Shown piece after piece: positions 1 to 11,893 of a DNA stretch of 64,000 nucleotides. A model generated the notes under the pieces. That model made no database searches. It was not told the origin of the DNA and saw only the letters and a program-made list of their open reading frames with translations. Numbering within the stretch: position 1 is the first letter of the stretch; each line of letters opens with the position of its first letter. Position numbers and translations under genes: made by a program. The stretch is from NCBI RefSeq assembly GCF_002736105.1, contig NZ_CP024123.1:4168001-4232000 (forward strand), in the 5' to 3' direction. Source of the stretch: Solibacillus sp. R5-41. GTDB lineage: Bacteria > Bacillota > Bacilli > Bacillales_A > Planococcaceae.

Positions 1-56
1 TTATCGAACTTGCACGTGGTTTTATGCCCGAGTAAACGGCATTATTTCCAAGCAAA

Positions 57-105
57 GAAAAAAAGCGACTTTGACTGACTAGAATCAATCAAAGTCGCTT
101 TTTAT
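57..105 (-). terminator. Bidirectional terminator downstream of glcB
   Basis: Ten-base arms GCGACTTTGA (65-74) and TCAAAGTCGC (89-98) form a perfect hairpin flanked by A and T runs on both sides. It can stop transcription from glcB on the minus strand and from whatever lies left of the window. Confidence 0.85.
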
Positions 106-112
106 CATTTGA

Positions 113-2296
113 TTAAGCGTTCACTTTTTGAGCAAACTTCACTTTTGCTTCTAAACGCTTTTTGTGTAAAATTGGCTCTGTATAACCACTTGGCTGTTCA
201 TATCCTTTGAATACTAAATCACAAGCCGCTTGGAACGCTACGGATTCATCAAAATTAGCTGCCATTGCAACATATTCTGGATCATCTGCATTTTGCTCGT
301 CTACTACTTTTGCCATGCGCTTCATCGTTTCTTGTACTTGCTTCTCTGTGCAAATACCATGATGTAGCCAGTTTGCCATATGCTGACTTGAAATACGTAA
401 TGTCGCGCGGTCTTCCATTAAACCAATATTATTAATGTCCGGAACTTTCGAACATCCTACGCCATGCTCTACCCAGCGCACAACATATCCTAAAATCCCT
501 TGTGCGTTATTATCTAGCTCTTGTTGGACCTCTTCCGGTGCCCAATCCGTTGACGGCGCTAGTGGAATTTGTAAAATTGCATCTTGTAAATCTTCTGAAG
601 TTGTAATGCCTTTTTGAATTTCTTTTACATTTTCTCGGTGATAATGCATAGCATGTAACGTCGCTGCTGTTGGAGACGGTACCCAAGCTGTATTTGCACC
701 TGCTTGTGGATGCGCAATTTTTTGCTTAAGCATTTCTGCCATTAAATCCGGCATCGCCCACATCCCTTTCCCTATTTGAGCGCGTCCCTGTAAACCTGCA
801 TCTAGACCGACTGCGACATTTGATTTTTCATATGCCGCTAACCAAGTAGACGTTTTCATTTCACCTTTACGAATCATTGGACCCGCTTCCATCGATGTAT
901 GAATTTCATCTCCTGTGCGATCTAAAAAGCCTGTATTAATGAAAACAATACGGTCCTTCACTTCTCGAATACATGCTTTTAAATTTAAGGATGTACGACG
1001 TTCTTCATCCATTACACCAATTTTTAATGTAAAACGTTTTACACCAATTAAATCTTCCACACGTTCAAATAATTTATTTGCAAATGCAACCTCTTTTGAG
1101 CCATGCATTTTCGGTTTTACGATGTAAACAGAGCCTTCCTGCGAGTTTTTATATTGTCCACTACCAAGCAGCTCATGTTTGGCAATTAAACTTGTAATTA
1201 CGCCGTCCATAATTCCTTCAGGCACTTCTTGACCATCTTTATATAAAATCGCCGAATTCGTCATTAAGTGTCCCACATTACGTATGAACATTAATGAGCG
1301 TCCATTAATTGTCACACTTCCACCAGTTGGACTTGTATATACACGATCTGGATTTAATGTACGCGTCAGCGTTTTTGACCCTTTTTCAAACGTAGCTGTT
1401 AAGTCGCCCTTCATTAAACCTAACCAGTTCGAATAAACTTCAACTTTATCCTCTGCATCAACAGCGGCTACGGAATCCTCACAGTCCATAATCGTAGTAA
1501 TAGCCGATTCTAAAACAACATCCTTCACACCCGCTACATCATTCTTTCCAATTGGATGTAGGCGATCTATTTGAATTTCCACATGTAAATCATTATTTTT
1601 AAGTAATACAGCAGTTGGATCAGCCGTTTCCCCTAAATAGCCGACTAATTTCTCTTCTTGAACTAAACCTGTTTTTTGTCCGTTTGATAACGTCGCTTGT
1701 AATAAACCATCGACAATTGCATAGTTCACAACATCCTTATGAGAAGCCCCTTGTAATGCAGCCGCATCATCTAAAAAATGTTTTGAATAATTGATTACTT
1801 TTCCACCACGAACCGGGTTATATCCTCTCCCTGCTTCTGCCCCATCTTCATTACCAATGACATCTGTTCCGTAAAGCGCATCATATAAACTACCCCAACG
1901 TGCATTGGCCGCATTAATTGCGTAACGCGCATTGCTTACTGGTACAACTAATTGTGGACCAGCTTGAAATGCAATTTCTGAATCTACATTTTCAGTCGAT
2001 ACATTAAAAGGCTCAACTTTCGGCTCTAAATAACCAATTCCTTCTAAATAGACTTTATATGCAGCAAAATCAAAATTCCCCTTATTTTCCTTATGCCACT
2101 GATTAATTGCTTCTTGTAAATTATCACGCTCTGCTAATAACGTTTGATTTTCTGGTGCTAAGTCATGAATCAGTTGATCAAAGCCATTCCAGAATGCAAC
2201 TTGCTCTACCTCACTGCCCGGTATTACTTTCTCGTTAATAAAATCGTATAAAGTTGATGCTACTTGTAAACTCCCCACTTGTACAAATGTTGACAT
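113..2296 (-). CDS. glcB: Malate synthase G
   Basis: Condenses glyoxylate with acetyl-CoA to malate in the cytosol (glyoxylate/glycolate assimilation). The 727-residue product has the long single-chain form of isoform G rather than the roughly 530-residue isoform A. Recognisable G-type blocks include [17 protein letters not shown] in the first half of the protein, [20 protein letters not shown], and the C-terminal [11 protein letters not shown] region. The ATG at 2296 is preceded by AGGGGG at nine bases; a TTG two codons earlier is too close to that site. It stands alone, with a terminator downstream and about 315 bases of non-coding DNA upstream. No isocitrate lyase gene is in the window, so whether it works in a glyoxylate shunt or only on glycolate-derived glyoxylate is open. 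It sits next to tuf, which is not its usual neighbourhood. Confidence 0.96.
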   Translation of the reverse strand: MSTFVQVGSLQVASTLYDFINEKVIPGSEVEQVAFWNGFDQLIHDLAPENQTLLAERDNLQEAINQWHKENKGNFDFAAYKVYLEGIGYLEPKVEPFNVSTENVDSEIAFQAGPQLVVPVSNARYAINAANARWGSLYDALYGTDVIGNEDGAEAGRGYNPVRGGKVINYSKHFLDDAAALQGASHKDVVNYAIVDGLLQATLSNGQKTGLVQEEKLVGYLGETADPTAVLLKNNDLHVEIQIDRLHPIGKNDVAGVKDVVLESAITTIMDCEDSVAAVDAEDKVEVYSNWLGLMKGDLTATFEKGSKTLTRTLNPDRVYTSPTGGSVTINGRSLMFIRNVGHLMTNSAILYKDGQEVPEGIMDGVITSLIAKHELLGSGQYKNSQEGSVYIVKPKMHGSKEVAFANKLFERVEDLIGVKRFTLKIGVMDEERRTSLNLKACIREVKDRIVFINTGFLDRTGDEIHTSMEAGPMIRKGEMKTSTWLAAYEKSNVAVGLDAGLQGRAQIGKGMWAMPDLMAEMLKQKIAHPQAGANTAWVPSPTAATLHAMHYHRENVKEIQKGITTSEDLQDAILQIPLAPSTDWAPEEVQQELDNNAQGILGYVVRWVEHGVGCSKVPDINNIGLMEDRATLRISSQHMANWLHHGICTEKQVQETMKRMAKVVDEQNADDPEYVAMAANFDESVAFQAACDLVFKGYEQPSGYTEPILHKKRLEAKVKFAQKVNA

Positions 2297-2611
2297 AAAC
2301 AATATCCCCCTTGAACATCTTTATTTGGTTTAGTCGGACACAACAAGGACCCATTCATACTTAGTTGCTGTCCATTCTTACTTGGATTTCGTAAAATCTA
2401 TATTTGCTCATCCACCTAGAAAAGAAATCCCCTCTTCTTATCTATTATTATAATTGGATAATGGTATATAAATGAAATACATATTTTGCATAACCATTAT
2501 GCCCTTTAACTATATACATTAGATAAAGATCCATTAAATAGATGCTACTACATGAAGTTATTTATAATATCCCGTATAATAGAATGAGAATTACACATTA
2601 GAGGTGACATC
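2297..2611. other. Non-coding gap between glcB and a small membrane gene
   Basis: This gap must hold the divergent promoters of glcB (minus) and of the gene starting at 2612 (plus). AT-rich stretches around 2445-2480 could supply -10 elements, but no clear operator, riboswitch or repeat is visible. Confidence 0.5.
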
Positions 2612-2917
2612 TTGAAAATATCTGTTGTATTAGTCGTACTTTTTTCTATATTTGCATTGTTTAAAATGATCAATCATCGTGAGCAATTAAAGGACATTGC
2701 AAAAAATGAAGTAATATTTGGTTTCATTACGTTTGTAGGTATTTATTCGGTTAGCCTTGGCTTGATCGCTCAAATTTTTGATTGGCTTTTGATACTTGAA
2801 TTAAATCAATATTTTAAATGGGGCCTGTCATTAATTATCTTAATCGCTGCGATAATTATAATTAGCCGAGTCTTAAATAAGTTGCTACCAGAGAGACTAA
2901 AAAAAGTATTCATATAA
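2612..2917 (+). CDS. Small membrane protein, function unknown
   Basis: Encodes 101 residues with a TTG start eight to ten bases after GAGGTGA. The protein has an N-terminal hydrophobic helix (residues 3-18), then two long hydrophobic segments (about 34-60 and 70-90), and a basic C-terminus, so two or three membrane spans with a cytoplasmic positive tail are likely. I do not recognise a family. It is the only plus-strand gene in the first 29 kb, lies between glcB and the tuf end of the str operon, and is followed by its own terminator. Confidence 0.65.
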   Translation: MKISVVLVVLFSIFALFKMINHREQLKDIAKNEVIFGFITFVGIYSVSLGLIAQIFDWLLILELNQYFKWGLSLIILIAAIIIISRVLNKLLPERLKKVFI

Positions 2918-2937
2918 TTTACAATTAAGTTTCCCTT

Positions 2938-2985
2938 ACGAGTAAAAGGCATTTTGAATTTAATCAAAATGCCTTTTTACTCGAT
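2938..2985 (+). terminator. Terminator after the small membrane gene
   Basis: GAGTAAAAGGCATTTTGA and its complement form an 18-base stem around 2940-2982 with a short AT loop. U-rich flanks make it usable on either strand. Confidence 0.85.
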
Positions 2986-2994
2986 TTTTATAAT

Positions 2995-3031
2995 AAATGA
3001 CGCCATAGCGTAATTGCGTAGAGACTTTGAA
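2995..3031 (+). repeat. Decayed fragment of the intergenic repeat (left-end palindrome)
   Basis: The stretch around ACGCCATAGCGTAATTGCGT resembles the left-end palindrome of the repeat copies at 36461 and 44562. Only this end is recognisable. Confidence 0.45.
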
Positions 3032-3044
3032 TTACGCTAAAAAA

Positions 3045-3083
3045 ATAAAAACCCCCTACAAGCGTCCTAGTAGGGGGTTTTAA
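3045..3083 (-). terminator. Terminator of tuf / end of str operon
   Basis: ACCCCCTA and TAGGGGGT arms (about 3050-3080) with a long U run on the minus strand end the str operon just after tuf. Confidence 0.9.
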
Positions 3084-3102
3084 AAATTAGCTTAAGCTCA
3101 AA

Positions 3103-4290
3103 TTATTTTTGGATTGAAGCAACAACGCCGGCACCAACAGTACGTCCACCCTCACGGATAGAGAACTTTGTACCTTCTTCAAGAGCGATTGGAGAGATAA
3201 GCTCAACAGTCATCTCGATGTTGTCACCAGGCATTACCATTTCAACGCCTTCTGGTAAGTTACAGATACCTGTTACGTCAGTTGTACGGAAGTAGAACTG
3301 AGGACGGTAGTTAGTGAAGAATGGCGTATGACGGCCACCCTCTTCTTTTGATAAAACATAAACTTCAGCTTTGAAGTTTGTGTGTGGAGTAATTGAGCCT
3401 GGTTTAGCTAATACTTGACCACGTTGGATATCTTCACGAGCTACACCACGTAGTAATGCACCGATGTTGTCACCAGCTTCAGCATAGTCTAATAATTTAC
3501 GGAACATTTCTACACCTGTTACAGTTGTAGTTTTAGCTTCTTCAGTAATACCAACGATTTCAACTACTTCGCCGACTTTAACTTGACCACGTTCAACACG
3601 ACCAGTTGCTACTGTACCACGACCAGTGATCGAGAATACGTCCTCGATTGGCATCATGAATGGTTTGTCATTTTGACGTTCTGGAGTTGGGATGTAAGAA
3701 TCTACAGCGTCCATTAATTCAACGATTTTTTCTTCCCACTCAGCTTCGCCTTCTAATGCTTTAAGAGCAGAACCTTTGATTACTGGAATATCGTCGCCTG
3801 GGAAGTCATATTCAGAAAGTAGGTCACGGATTTCCATTTCTACTAATTCTAATAATTCTTCGTCGTCAACCATATCACATTTGTTCATGAATACTACTAA
3901 GTATGGAACACCTACTTGACGAGATAAAAGGATGTGTTCACGTGTTTGTGGCATTGGACCATCAGCAGCAGATACTACTAAGATACCGCCATCCATTTGA
4001 GCAGCGCCTGTGATCATGTTTTTAACATAGTCGGCGTGTCCTGGGCAGTCAACGTGTGCGTAGTGACGAGTATCAGTTTCGTATTCTACGTGAGAAGTAT
4101 TGATTGTGATACCACGCTCTTTTTCTTCTGGAGCGTTGTCGATATCAGCGTATGACTTCGCTTCCCCACCCATTTTTTTAGAAAGAACTGTTGCGATTGC
4201 AGCAGTTAAAGTAGTTTTACCATGGTCAACGTGTCCAATTGTACCAACGTTAGCATGGGTTTTAGAACGGTCAAATTTTTCTTTAGCCAT
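3103..4290 (-). CDS. tuf: Elongation factor Tu
   Basis: GTPase that carries aminoacyl-tRNA to the ribosomal A site. The 395-residue length is standard. The P-loop GHVDHGKT (residues about 19-26), the switch II DCPGH motif, NKCD for guanine recognition and the C-terminal beta-barrel domains are intact. GAGGAGG lies nine bases before the ATG. It is the last gene of rplGB-rpsL-rpsG-fusA-tuf and is followed directly by a terminator. In B. subtilis the S10 operon follows soon after tuf; here a convergent small gene and glcB follow instead. Confidence 0.99.
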   Translation of the reverse strand: MAKEKFDRSKTHANVGTIGHVDHGKTTLTAAIATVLSKKMGGEAKSYADIDNAPEEKERGITINTSHVEYETDTRHYAHVDCPGHADYVKNMITGAAQMDGGILVVSAADGPMPQTREHILLSRQVGVPYLVVFMNKCDMVDDEELLELVEMEIRDLLSEYDFPGDDIPVIKGSALKALEGEAEWEEKIVELMDAVDSYIPTPERQNDKPFMMPIEDVFSITGRGTVATGRVERGQVKVGEVVEIVGITEEAKTTTVTGVEMFRKLLDYAEAGDNIGALLRGVAREDIQRGQVLAKPGSITPHTNFKAEVYVLSKEEGGRHTPFFTNYRPQFYFRTTDVTGICNLPEGVEMVMPGDNIEMTVELISPIALEEGTKFSIREGGRTVGAGVVASIQK

Positions 4291-4424
4291 TAGAAAAAGC
4301 CTCCTCAGAGATATGTTTTAATTTTTTTTTATTCTAAGATTGCTGATTACAAACAGGGCCCCGTTCATAACCAGTCAATCATAGCTTACAAATTATTTAT
4401 ACTTCATGCAAGATGAAAATTCAA

Positions 4425-6503
4425 TTATTCACCTTTATTTTTTTTGATGATATCTTCAGAAATTGATTTTGGTACTTCTTCATAATGATCAAATGTCATT
4501 GAGAATACACCGCGACCTTGAGTTCCTGAACGTAAAGTTGTAGCATATCCGAACATTTCAGATAGTGGCACCATTGCGCGTACTACTTGTGAGTTACCAC
4601 GAGCATCCATACCCTCTACGCGACCGCGACGAGCAGTAATGTTACCCATAATATCACCAAGGTACTCTTCTGGAATTACAACTTCAACTTTCATCATTGG
4701 TTCTAAGATAACTGCGTTACATTGCTTCGCAGCTTCTTTAAGAGCCATAGATGCAGCAATTTTGAACGCCATCTCATTCGAGTCAACGTCATGGTAAGAA
4801 CCGAATACTAATTTTGCTTTAATGTCGATAAGTGGGTAACCAGCTACTACACCGCGATCTAAAGAATCACGTAAACCAGCTTCTACAGCAGGAATGTATT
4901 CACGAGGTACAACACCACCAACGATAGCGTTTTCGAATTCGAAACCTTTACCCTCTTCGTTTGGAGAGAACTCGATCGTTACGTCACCGTATTGACCGCG
5001 ACCACCAGATTGACGAGTGAATTTACCTTGAACCTTAGCAGAGCCACGGAATGTTTCACGGTAAGATACCATTGGAGCACCTACGTTAGCTTCTACTTTG
5101 AATTCACGCTTCATACGGTCAACTAGGATATCTAAGTGTAACTCACCCATACCAGAGATGATTGTTTGTCCAGTTTCTGTGTCAGTATGAGCACGGAAAG
5201 TTGGATCTTCTTCTTGTAATTTAGCTAATGCTTGACCCATTTTATCTTGGTCAGCTTTAGATTTTGGTTCTACAGAAAGTGAAATTACTGGCTCAGGGAA
5301 GTCCATTGATTCAAGAATAACTAGGTTTTTCTCGTCACATAATGTATCACCAGTTGTAGTGTCTTTAAGACCTACAGCTGCTGCGATATCCCCAGCGAAT
5401 ACTTTCGCGATCTCTTCACGTGAGTTAGCGTGCATTTGTAGGATACGACCTACACGTTCACGTTTACCTTTAGAAGAGTTTTGTACATATGAACCAGCGT
5501 CTAATACACCAGAATATACACGGAAGAATGTTAATTTACCTACGAAAGGATCTGTCATAACTTTGAATGCAAGAGCTGAGAATGGCTCTTCATCAGAAGA
5601 ATGACGGATAACTGCTTCATCACCATCAACATTAGTACCATTAATCGCTGGTACGTCAGTTGGTGCTGGTAGGTAATCAACTGCTGCGTCTAGCATTTTA
5701 CGAACACCTTTGTGTTTGAATGCTGTACCACATAAAACAGGGTAGAATTCAACTGCAATCGTTGCTTTACGGATAGCCGCTTTAAGCTCTGTAACAGTGA
5801 TTTCTTCACCCTCAAGATATTTTACCATAAGATCTTCGTCAACACTTGCAACAGCATCGATTAATTTCTCACGGTATTCTTCAGCTTGTGCTAAATGTTC
5901 TGCAGGAATTTCTCCTTCAGTAACTGCTGTACCTTCTTCGTTTCCGTAGAAAGTAGCTTTCATTTCTACTAAATCGATAATTGCTGAGAATTGATCCTCA
6001 GCACCGATTGGTAGTTGGATTGGGTGAGCGTTTGCTTGTAAACGGTCATGTAACGTTCCTACAGAATATAAGAAGTCTGCTCCCATTTTATCCATTTTGT
6101 TGATAAATACGATACGTGGTACACCGTATGTTGTAGCTTGACGCCAAACAGTTTCTGTTTGAGGCTCAACACCAGATTGAGCATCAAGTACAGTTACAGC
6201 ACCATCTAGAACGCGTAAAGAACGTTCAACTTCTACAGTGAAGTCTACGTGTCCTGGAGTATCGATAATATTAATACGGTGGTTGTTCCATTGAGCTGTT
6301 GTTGCAGCAGAAGTGATCGTGATACCACGCTCTTGTTCTTGCTCCATCCAGTCCATTTGCGAACCGCCGTCATGTGTTTCACCGATTTTGTGGATCTTAC
6401 CAGTGTAATAAAGGATACGCTCTGTTGTTGTTGTTTTACCAGCATCAATGTGAGCCATGATCCCAATATTACGAGTTTTCTCTAGAGAGAATTCGCGTTT
6501 CAT
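4425..6503 (-). CDS. fusA: Elongation factor G
   Basis: Translocation GTPase, 692 residues, the usual bacterial length. The P-loop [13 protein letters not shown] near residue 17, switch [19 protein letters not shown], and the domain IV block with [10 protein letters not shown] are all present. It lies between rpsG and tuf with gaps of 76 and about 134 bases, as in other str operons. I saw no departure from the family. Confidence 0.99.
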   Translation of the reverse strand: MKREFSLEKTRNIGIMAHIDAGKTTTTERILYYTGKIHKIGETHDGGSQMDWMEQEQERGITITSAATTAQWNNHRINIIDTPGHVDFTVEVERSLRVLDGAVTVLDAQSGVEPQTETVWRQATTYGVPRIVFINKMDKMGADFLYSVGTLHDRLQANAHPIQLPIGAEDQFSAIIDLVEMKATFYGNEEGTAVTEGEIPAEHLAQAEEYREKLIDAVASVDEDLMVKYLEGEEITVTELKAAIRKATIAVEFYPVLCGTAFKHKGVRKMLDAAVDYLPAPTDVPAINGTNVDGDEAVIRHSSDEEPFSALAFKVMTDPFVGKLTFFRVYSGVLDAGSYVQNSSKGKRERVGRILQMHANSREEIAKVFAGDIAAAVGLKDTTTGDTLCDEKNLVILESMDFPEPVISLSVEPKSKADQDKMGQALAKLQEEDPTFRAHTDTETGQTIISGMGELHLDILVDRMKREFKVEANVGAPMVSYRETFRGSAKVQGKFTRQSGGRGQYGDVTIEFSPNEEGKGFEFENAIVGGVVPREYIPAVEAGLRDSLDRGVVAGYPLIDIKAKLVFGSYHDVDSNEMAFKIAASMALKEAAKQCNAVILEPMMKVEVVIPEEYLGDIMGNITARRGRVEGMDARGNSQVVRAMVPLSEMFGYATTLRSGTQGRGVFSMTFDHYEEVPKSISEDIIKKNKGE

Positions 6504-6579
6504 AGGAAATTTCTCCTTCCATATTGGGTTAACTATTTAAGTAAAATTTAAGCTCTAGTTTCCTAGAGCTTAAATCAAA

Positions 6580-7050
6580 TTACCAGCGATAGTGAGCGAA
6601 TGCTTTGTTAGCTTCCGCCATTTTGTGCATATCTTCACGTTTCTTAACAGAAGCACCAGTGTTATTAGAAGCGTCTAAGATTTCGTTAGCTAAACGCTCT
6701 TCCATAGTTTTCTCACCACGAAGACGAGAATAGTTAACTAGGTAGCGAAGACCTAAAGTTGAACGACGTTCTGGACGAACTTCAACCGGTACTTGGTAGT
6801 TAGAACCACCAACGCGGCGAGCGCGTACTTCAAGAACTGGCATTACATTGTTTAATGCTGATTCAAATACTTCTAAAGGATTTTGACCTGAACGCTCTTG
6901 AACTAATTCGAAAGCTCCGTATAAAATCTTTTGAGAAGTACCTCTTTTACCATCAACCATCATTTTATTGATTAAACGAGTTACTAGCTTTGAGTTATAA
7001 AGTGGATCTGGTAACACGTCACGTTTGGAAACAGGACCTTTACGAGGCAT
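6580..7050 (-). CDS. rpsG: Ribosomal protein S7
   Basis: Primary binding protein of the 30S head. The start [13 protein letters not shown] at 7050 follows AAAGGAGG at seven bases and gives 156 residues, the normal length. An earlier in-frame start would add a peptide encoded by the Shine-Dalgarno region. The C-terminus keeps the AHYRW ending. It is co-transcribed with rpsL (44-base gap) and fusA. Confidence 0.98.
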   Translation of the reverse strand: MPRKGPVSKRDVLPDPLYNSKLVTRLINKMMVDGKRGTSQKILYGAFELVQERSGQNPLEVFESALNNVMPVLEVRARRVGGSNYQVPVEVRPERRSTLGLRYLVNYSRLRGEKTMEERLANEILDASNNTGASVKKREDMHKMAEANKAFAHYRW

Positions 7051-7094
7051 GTGTTTTCCTCCTTTCAAATAGTAATTACATATTTTAAGTTAAA

Positions 7095-7514
7095 TTATTT
7101 TTTTTCTTTCGGGCGTTTAGTACCGTATTTAGAACGAGATTGTAAACGACCATTAACACCAGCTGTATCTAATGCACCACGTACGATGTGGTAACGAACT
7201 CCAGCTAAGTCTTTTACGCGTCCGCCACGGATAAGTACAACACTGTGTTCTTGTAGGTTGTGACCTTCACCTGGGATATACGCAGTAACCTCAAGTAGGT
7301 TAGATAAGCGTACACGCGCATATTTACGTAAAGCCGAGTTCGGTTTACGTGGTGTCATTGTACCAACACGAGTACAAACTCCGCGTTTTTGTGGAGATTT
7401 AACGTTAGTTAAAGATTTTTTAAATGAGTTATATCCTTTGTTTAACGCTGGAGATTTTGATTTCGTGCTATTAGATTGACGAGGCTTACGTACTAATTGG
7501 TTAATTGTAGGCAT
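7095..7514 (-). CDS. rpsL: Ribosomal protein S12
   Basis: Decoding-centre protein of the 30S subunit; 139 residues with the Firmicute-type insertion after the N-terminus. The loop normally written [11 protein letters not shown] reads [11 protein letters not shown], so residue 56 is Arg where B. subtilis has Lys56 (E. coli Lys42). The second loop reads [10 protein letters not shown] rather than VKDLPGVRYH, replacing the residue equivalent to E. coli Pro90. Both positions are streptomycin-determining in model bacteria; the equivalent of Lys87 is kept. Identity as S12 is certain; the phenotype is inference. Confidence 0.98.
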   Translation of the reverse strand: MPTINQLVRKPRQSNSTKSKSPALNKGYNSFKKSLTNVKSPQKRGVCTRVGTMTPRKPNSALRKYARVRLSNLLEVTAYIPGEGHNLQEHSVVLIRGGRVKDLAGVRYHIVRGALDTAGVNGRLQSRSKYGTKRPKEKK

Positions 7515-7617
7515 CGATTTGTCCTCCCTTCATTTTTTCCTTGTTTCAATACCACACATCCAGGTGGTTCATTTTTTGGGTAAAAACAAAGTCTTTGTGC
7601 ATTTATACACACAAAAA

Positions 7618-7869
7618 CTACATCGCAGTAATCGCAACAACCGCAGCGCTAACATGAATGCCGCAAGCTTTACCAAGTTCTATTTTTGAATTAACAAGAT
7701 AAACTGGTATCCCGATTTCTTTCGCGAGAAGAATGGCCGGATCGGTTACCCAATTGTCTGCATCAATTGCAACAAAAAGAGCTGTTACTTGTCCAGCACG
7801 CATCGCTTTCACTGCTTGCTTTATACCTATGATTGTTTTACTAGCCTGTTTTACTTGATCATAAGACAT
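7618..7869 (-). CDS. rplGB: Ribosomal protein L7Ae-like RNA-binding protein (YbxF type)
   Basis: Small L7Ae/L30e-fold protein of the family that binds kink-turn RNA. The MSYDQVKQASK start (ATG 7869) lies eight bases after GGAGG and gives 83 residues, matching YbxF; the in-frame TTG at 7884 and ATG at 7875 lie within or beside that GGAGG. LGKACGIHVSAAVVAI is the typical C-terminus. It sits between rpoC and rpsL as in B. subtilis, but here a strong terminator separates it from rpoC. Confidence 0.93.
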   Translation of the reverse strand: MSYDQVKQASKTIIGIKQAVKAMRAGQVTALFVAIDADNWVTDPAILLAKEIGIPVYLVNSKIELGKACGIHVSAAVVAITAM

Positions 7870-8002
7870 TTGCATATCCTCCAAAGTACAGACAGTTAAC
7901 TATCAACCTTCAATATATTATCATTTCAAACTTACACTGTCAACCAATATCATTAAAGAATATCTGTTCTTTTTTAGCGGTATAAATACACAGTTATTTT
8001 TA

Positions 8003-8040
8003 GAAAAACTCCGGCAGAGGGATTATCCTCTACCGGAATT
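8003..8040 (-). terminator. Terminator between rpoC and rplGB
   Basis: Arms CTCCGGCAGAGG (8009-8020) and CCTCTACCGGAA (8027-8038) pair with one G-U, followed on the minus strand by a U-rich run. It isolates the rpoBC unit from the str operon. Confidence 0.85.
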
Positions 8041-8057
8041 AATTTGTTGAAAGTTTG

Positions 8058-11000
8058 TTACTCAGTTACTGTTAATTCTTTACCATCTTGCTCCATACGG
8101 ATTTGACGATAACGTTGCATACCAGTACCTGCTGGAACAAGCTTACCGATAATTACATTTTCCTTCAGACCTAGAAGTTCATCACGCTTACCTTTAATTG
8201 CAGCATCCGTTAACACACGAGTTGTTTCTTGGAATGATGCAGCGGATAAGAATGATTCTGTTTCAAGAGAAGCTTTTGTAATACCTAAAATGACAGGACG
8301 ACAAGTTGCTGGATTTTTGCCTTTTAATACAGACTCAGCATTTGCCTCAGAGAATTGGTGAATATCTAGTAATGAGCCTGGTAATAAGTCTGTATCACCC
8401 GCTTCGATTACACGAACTTTACGAAGCATTTGGCGAACCATTACTTCGATATGTTTGTCACCGATTTCTACCCCTTGCATACGGTATACTTTTTGTACTT
8501 CTTTTAACAGATATTCTTGAACTGTCGATACGTCTTTTACTTTTAGTAATTGTTTCGGATCGATAGAACCTTCTGTTAATGTTTGACCAGGGATAATCGC
8601 GTCACCTTCTTGCACTTTTAATCGTGCGTTGTATGGTGCCTGATATTTACGTGTTTCCACGTCACCTTGGACAGTAATTTCTTTTAGTCCTTCACGAATT
8701 TCTTCGATTTCAACAACTGTACCTGAGATTTCCGAAATAACGGATTGACCTTTTGGATTACGCGCTTCGAAAATCTCCTGAATACGTGGAAGACCTTGTG
8801 TGATATCGTTACCGGCTACCCCACCTGTATGGAATGTACGCATCGTTAACTGTGTACCTGGCTCACCAATTGATTGCGCAGCAATAATACCTACTGCCTC
8901 ACCAACTTCTACGCCTTCACCAGTTGCTAAGTTCATACCATAACATTTTTTACATACGCCATGCTTTGTATTACATGTGAATGCTGAACGGATTGTAAGT
9001 TCTTCGATATTGGCATCGGAAATAACACGAGCAACATCTTGAGTGATTAAACCATCACGTTCTAAAATAACTGCGCCTGTTTCTGGATGGCGAATTGTTT
9101 TCTTCGTATAACGACCAACAATACGTTCGTCTAACGCTTCAATTAATTCGTTGCCTTCCATTAAAGCTCCAATTAATAAACCACGGTCTGTACCACAGTC
9201 GTCTTCACGAACGATTACATCTTGTGCAACGTCTACTAAACGACGAGTTAAGTAACCTGAATCGGCTGTTTTTAGTGCTGTATCGGCAAGACCTTTACGC
9301 GCACCGTGAGTAGAGATGAAGTACTCTAATACTGTTAAACCTTCACGGAATGAAGACTTGATTGGTAACTCAATGATACGACCAGCCGGGTTGGCCATCA
9401 GACCACGCATACCAGCTAACTGTGTAAAGTTCGATGCGTTACCACGGGCACCAGAGTCAGACATCATGAAGATTGGGTTTGTTTTTTGTAATGAGTTCAT
9501 CAGCTTACCTTGGATAATATCCTTAGCATTCGACCAACTTGAAATTACACGATCATAACGCTCTTCTTCAGTGATTAAACCACGACGGAATTGCATCATT
9601 ACCTTATCTACTTTTTCTTGTGCTTCTTCTAAGATGACACCTTTATCTGGTAATACCACGATATCGGATACACCTACAGTAATACCTGCACGTGTAGAAT
9701 ATTTGAAACCTAAGTCTTTCATGCGGTCAAGCATTTTAGACGTTTCTGTAATATGGAATTCTTTAAACACTTCAGCAATTACATTTCCTAAAAACTTCTT
9801 ACGGAAAGGATCAATAACTGGTACATTTGTGAAATGCTTCGCTAATACTGCACGGCGTTGTGCTTGGATTTTTTCTTCTTCAGATAAACCAGCATAGCCC
9901 TCAGTTGCTTCAATTTCTTTCAGTAATTCATCGGCAATTGTTAAATCAACGAAATATTTTTCAGGCGTTTTTTGCTCTAAGTTTACAGACGTTGGCTCAT
10001 TAATATACGGGAATGAGCGTGGTAAAATTTCATTAAAGATTACTTTACCTACTGTTGATAATAAGAACATTTTATTTTGCTCTTCAGTAAACGTTGGATT
10101 GTTTAAAGAACTTGCTTTAATTGCAATACGAGAATGTAAGTGAACATGACCGTTTTGGTATGCAATTAACACTTCATTGGCATCGTTGAAGATTGAACCT
10201 TCACCAACTGAGCCTTCACGTTCAAGCGTTAAGTAATAGTTACCTAATACCATATCCTGAGATGGTGTTACTACTGGCTTACCATCTTTCGGGTTTAAGA
10301 TGTTTTGAGCAGCTAACATTAATAATCGAGCTTCTGCTTGTGCTTCTGCTGATAATGGTACGTGAACCGCCATTTGGTCACCATCAAAGTCAGCGTTATA
10401 AGCTGTACATACTAATGGGTGAAGACGAATTGCACGACCTTCTACTAATGTAGGCTCAAATGCTTGGATACCAAGACGGTGAAGTGTCGGTGCACGGTTA
10501 AGTAATACCGGATGCTCACGAATCACATCTTCTAAAACATCCCAAACTTCATTGTGTAAACGCTCAATTTTACGTTTTGCACTCTTAATGTTATGAGCAA
10601 GGCCACGTTCTACTAATTCTTTCATTACGAAAGGCTTAAATAGTTCGATTGCCATTTCTTTCGGAAGACCACATTGGTACATTTTTAAGTTTGGACCTAC
10701 TACGATAACTGAACGACCAGAATAGTCTACACGTTTACCAAGTAAGTTTTGACGGAAACGACCTTGCTTCCCTTTTAACATATGTGAAAGGGATTTTAAA
10801 GGACGGTTACCAGGACCAGTTACCGGACGACCACGACGACCATTGTCGATTAGGGCATCTACCGCTTCTTGTAACATACGTTTTTCGTTTTGAACGATGA
10901 TGCTCGGTGCACCAAGGTCAAGTAAACGTTTTAAACGGTTGTTACGGTTAATAACACGACGGTAAAGATCGTTTAAATCTGATGTTGCAAAACGACCACC

Positions 11001-11735
11001 ATCTAATTGCACCATTGGACGAAGCTCTGGTGGAATTACAGGAAGTACATCTAAAATCATCCATTCTGGTTTGTTACCTGAGTTACGGAATGATTCGATT
11101 ACTTCTAAACGTTTAATCGCACGCGTACGACGTTGCCCTTGTGCAGATTTAAGCTCTTCTTTTAGAGACGCTGTTTCATCTTCAAGATCAATTTTTTCTA
11201 ATAGGCGTTTAATTGCTTCTGCACCCATTGCCGCTTCAAAATCTTTACCAAATTTTTCACGGTATGCACGATACTCTTTCTCAGAAAGCAAGTCTTTAAA
11301 ACCTAAAGAAGTTTGACCTGGCTCAATCACAACATAAGAAGCGAAATAAATCACTTCTTCTAATGCACGCGGAGACATATCTAAAAGAAGACCCATACGG
11401 CTTGGAATTCCTTTGAAATACCAAATATGAGATACAGGTGCTGCAAGTTCGATGTGTCCTTGACGTTCACGACGTACTTTTGCACGTGTTACTTCAACCC
11501 CACAACGGTCACAAACTACGCCTTTATATCGAACGCGTTTGTATTTACCACAGTGACATTCCCAGTCTTTCGTTGGTCCGAAAATGCGTTCACAGAATAG
11601 ACCATCTTTTTCTGGTTTTAATGTACGGTAGTTAATTGTTTCTGGTTTTTTTACTTCACCATATGACCAAGAACGAATCTTATCAGGGGAAGCTAAACCA
11701 ATTTTCATATATTCAAATTCATTAACATCTATCAA
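8058..11735 (-). CDS. rpoC: RNA polymerase subunit beta prime
   Basis: Largest subunit of the core polymerase, 1225 residues. It has the N-terminal zinc site [19 protein letters not shown] (about 60-78), the catalytic NADFDGDQM loop with three Asp residues, the trigger-loop region and the second zinc cluster CGTDRG...[13 protein letters not shown]. It uses a TTG start eight bases after GGGAGG; the equivalent B. subtilis gene also starts with TTG. It follows rpoB after a 158-base gap that contains a hairpin. Confidence 0.99.
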   Translation of the reverse strand: MIDVNEFEYMKIGLASPDKIRSWSYGEVKKPETINYRTLKPEKDGLFCERIFGPTKDWECHCGKYKRVRYKGVVCDRCGVEVTRAKVRRERQGHIELAAPVSHIWYFKGIPSRMGLLLDMSPRALEEVIYFASYVVIEPGQTSLGFKDLLSEKEYRAYREKFGKDFEAAMGAEAIKRLLEKIDLEDETASLKEELKSAQGQRRTRAIKRLEVIESFRNSGNKPEWMILDVLPVIPPELRPMVQLDGGRFATSDLNDLYRRVINRNNRLKRLLDLGAPSIIVQNEKRMLQEAVDALIDNGRRGRPVTGPGNRPLKSLSHMLKGKQGRFRQNLLGKRVDYSGRSVIVVGPNLKMYQCGLPKEMAIELFKPFVMKELVERGLAHNIKSAKRKIERLHNEVWDVLEDVIREHPVLLNRAPTLHRLGIQAFEPTLVEGRAIRLHPLVCTAYNADFDGDQMAVHVPLSAEAQAEARLLMLAAQNILNPKDGKPVVTPSQDMVLGNYYLTLEREGSVGEGSIFNDANEVLIAYQNGHVHLHSRIAIKASSLNNPTFTEEQNKMFLLSTVGKVIFNEILPRSFPYINEPTSVNLEQKTPEKYFVDLTIADELLKEIEATEGYAGLSEEEKIQAQRRAVLAKHFTNVPVIDPFRKKFLGNVIAEVFKEFHITETSKMLDRMKDLGFKYSTRAGITVGVSDIVVLPDKGVILEEAQEKVDKVMMQFRRGLITEEERYDRVISSWSNAKDIIQGKLMNSLQKTNPIFMMSDSGARGNASNFTQLAGMRGLMANPAGRIIELPIKSSFREGLTVLEYFISTHGARKGLADTALKTADSGYLTRRLVDVAQDVIVREDDCGTDRGLLIGALMEGNELIEALDERIVGRYTKKTIRHPETGAVILERDGLITQDVARVISDANIEELTIRSAFTCNTKHGVCKKCYGMNLATGEGVEVGEAVGIIAAQSIGEPGTQLTMRTFHTGGVAGNDITQGLPRIQEIFEARNPKGQSVISEISGTVVEIEEIREGLKEITVQGDVETRKYQAPYNARLKVQEGDAIIPGQTLTEGSIDPKQLLKVKDVSTVQEYLLKEVQKVYRMQGVEIGDKHIEVMVRQMLRKVRVIEAGDTDLLPGSLLDIHQFSEANAESVLKGKNPATCRPVILGITKASLETESFLSAASFQETTRVLTDAAIKGKRDELLGLKENVIIGKLVPAGTGMQRYRQIRMEQDGKELTVTE

Positions 11736-11854
11736 GGAGCCTACCTCCCTTTAGTTATAAGTCTTTAAATGACTTTATTTGTAGCTCGGCAATTGCAATA
11801 TTTCATACTAGGCCATAATGAAATTTGCCTTTATACATTACCATTCATAAAGAA

Positions 11855-11884
11855 GAATCGAGCAGGACATAACCTGCCCGATTC
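11855..11884 (-). terminator. Hairpin in the rpoB-rpoC gap (possible attenuator or processing site)
   Basis: GAATCGAGCAGG (11855-11866) and CCTGCCCGATTC (11873-11884) form a 12-base stem with one mismatch. The minus strand then reads TTCTTTA, a poor U run. It could be a partial terminator or an RNA processing signal; the sequence cannot decide. Confidence 0.6.
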
Positions 11885-11893
11885 AATTTGAAA

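Noticed and set aside
5405-5425. CACGTG site in fusA
   Set aside because: Only the core CACGTG matches; flanks fit poorly and it is inside a conserved gene.
7870-7884. Longer rplGB start (TTG 7884 or ATG 7875)
   Set aside because: Both lie in or right beside the GGAGG ribosome site; the shorter form matches the family.
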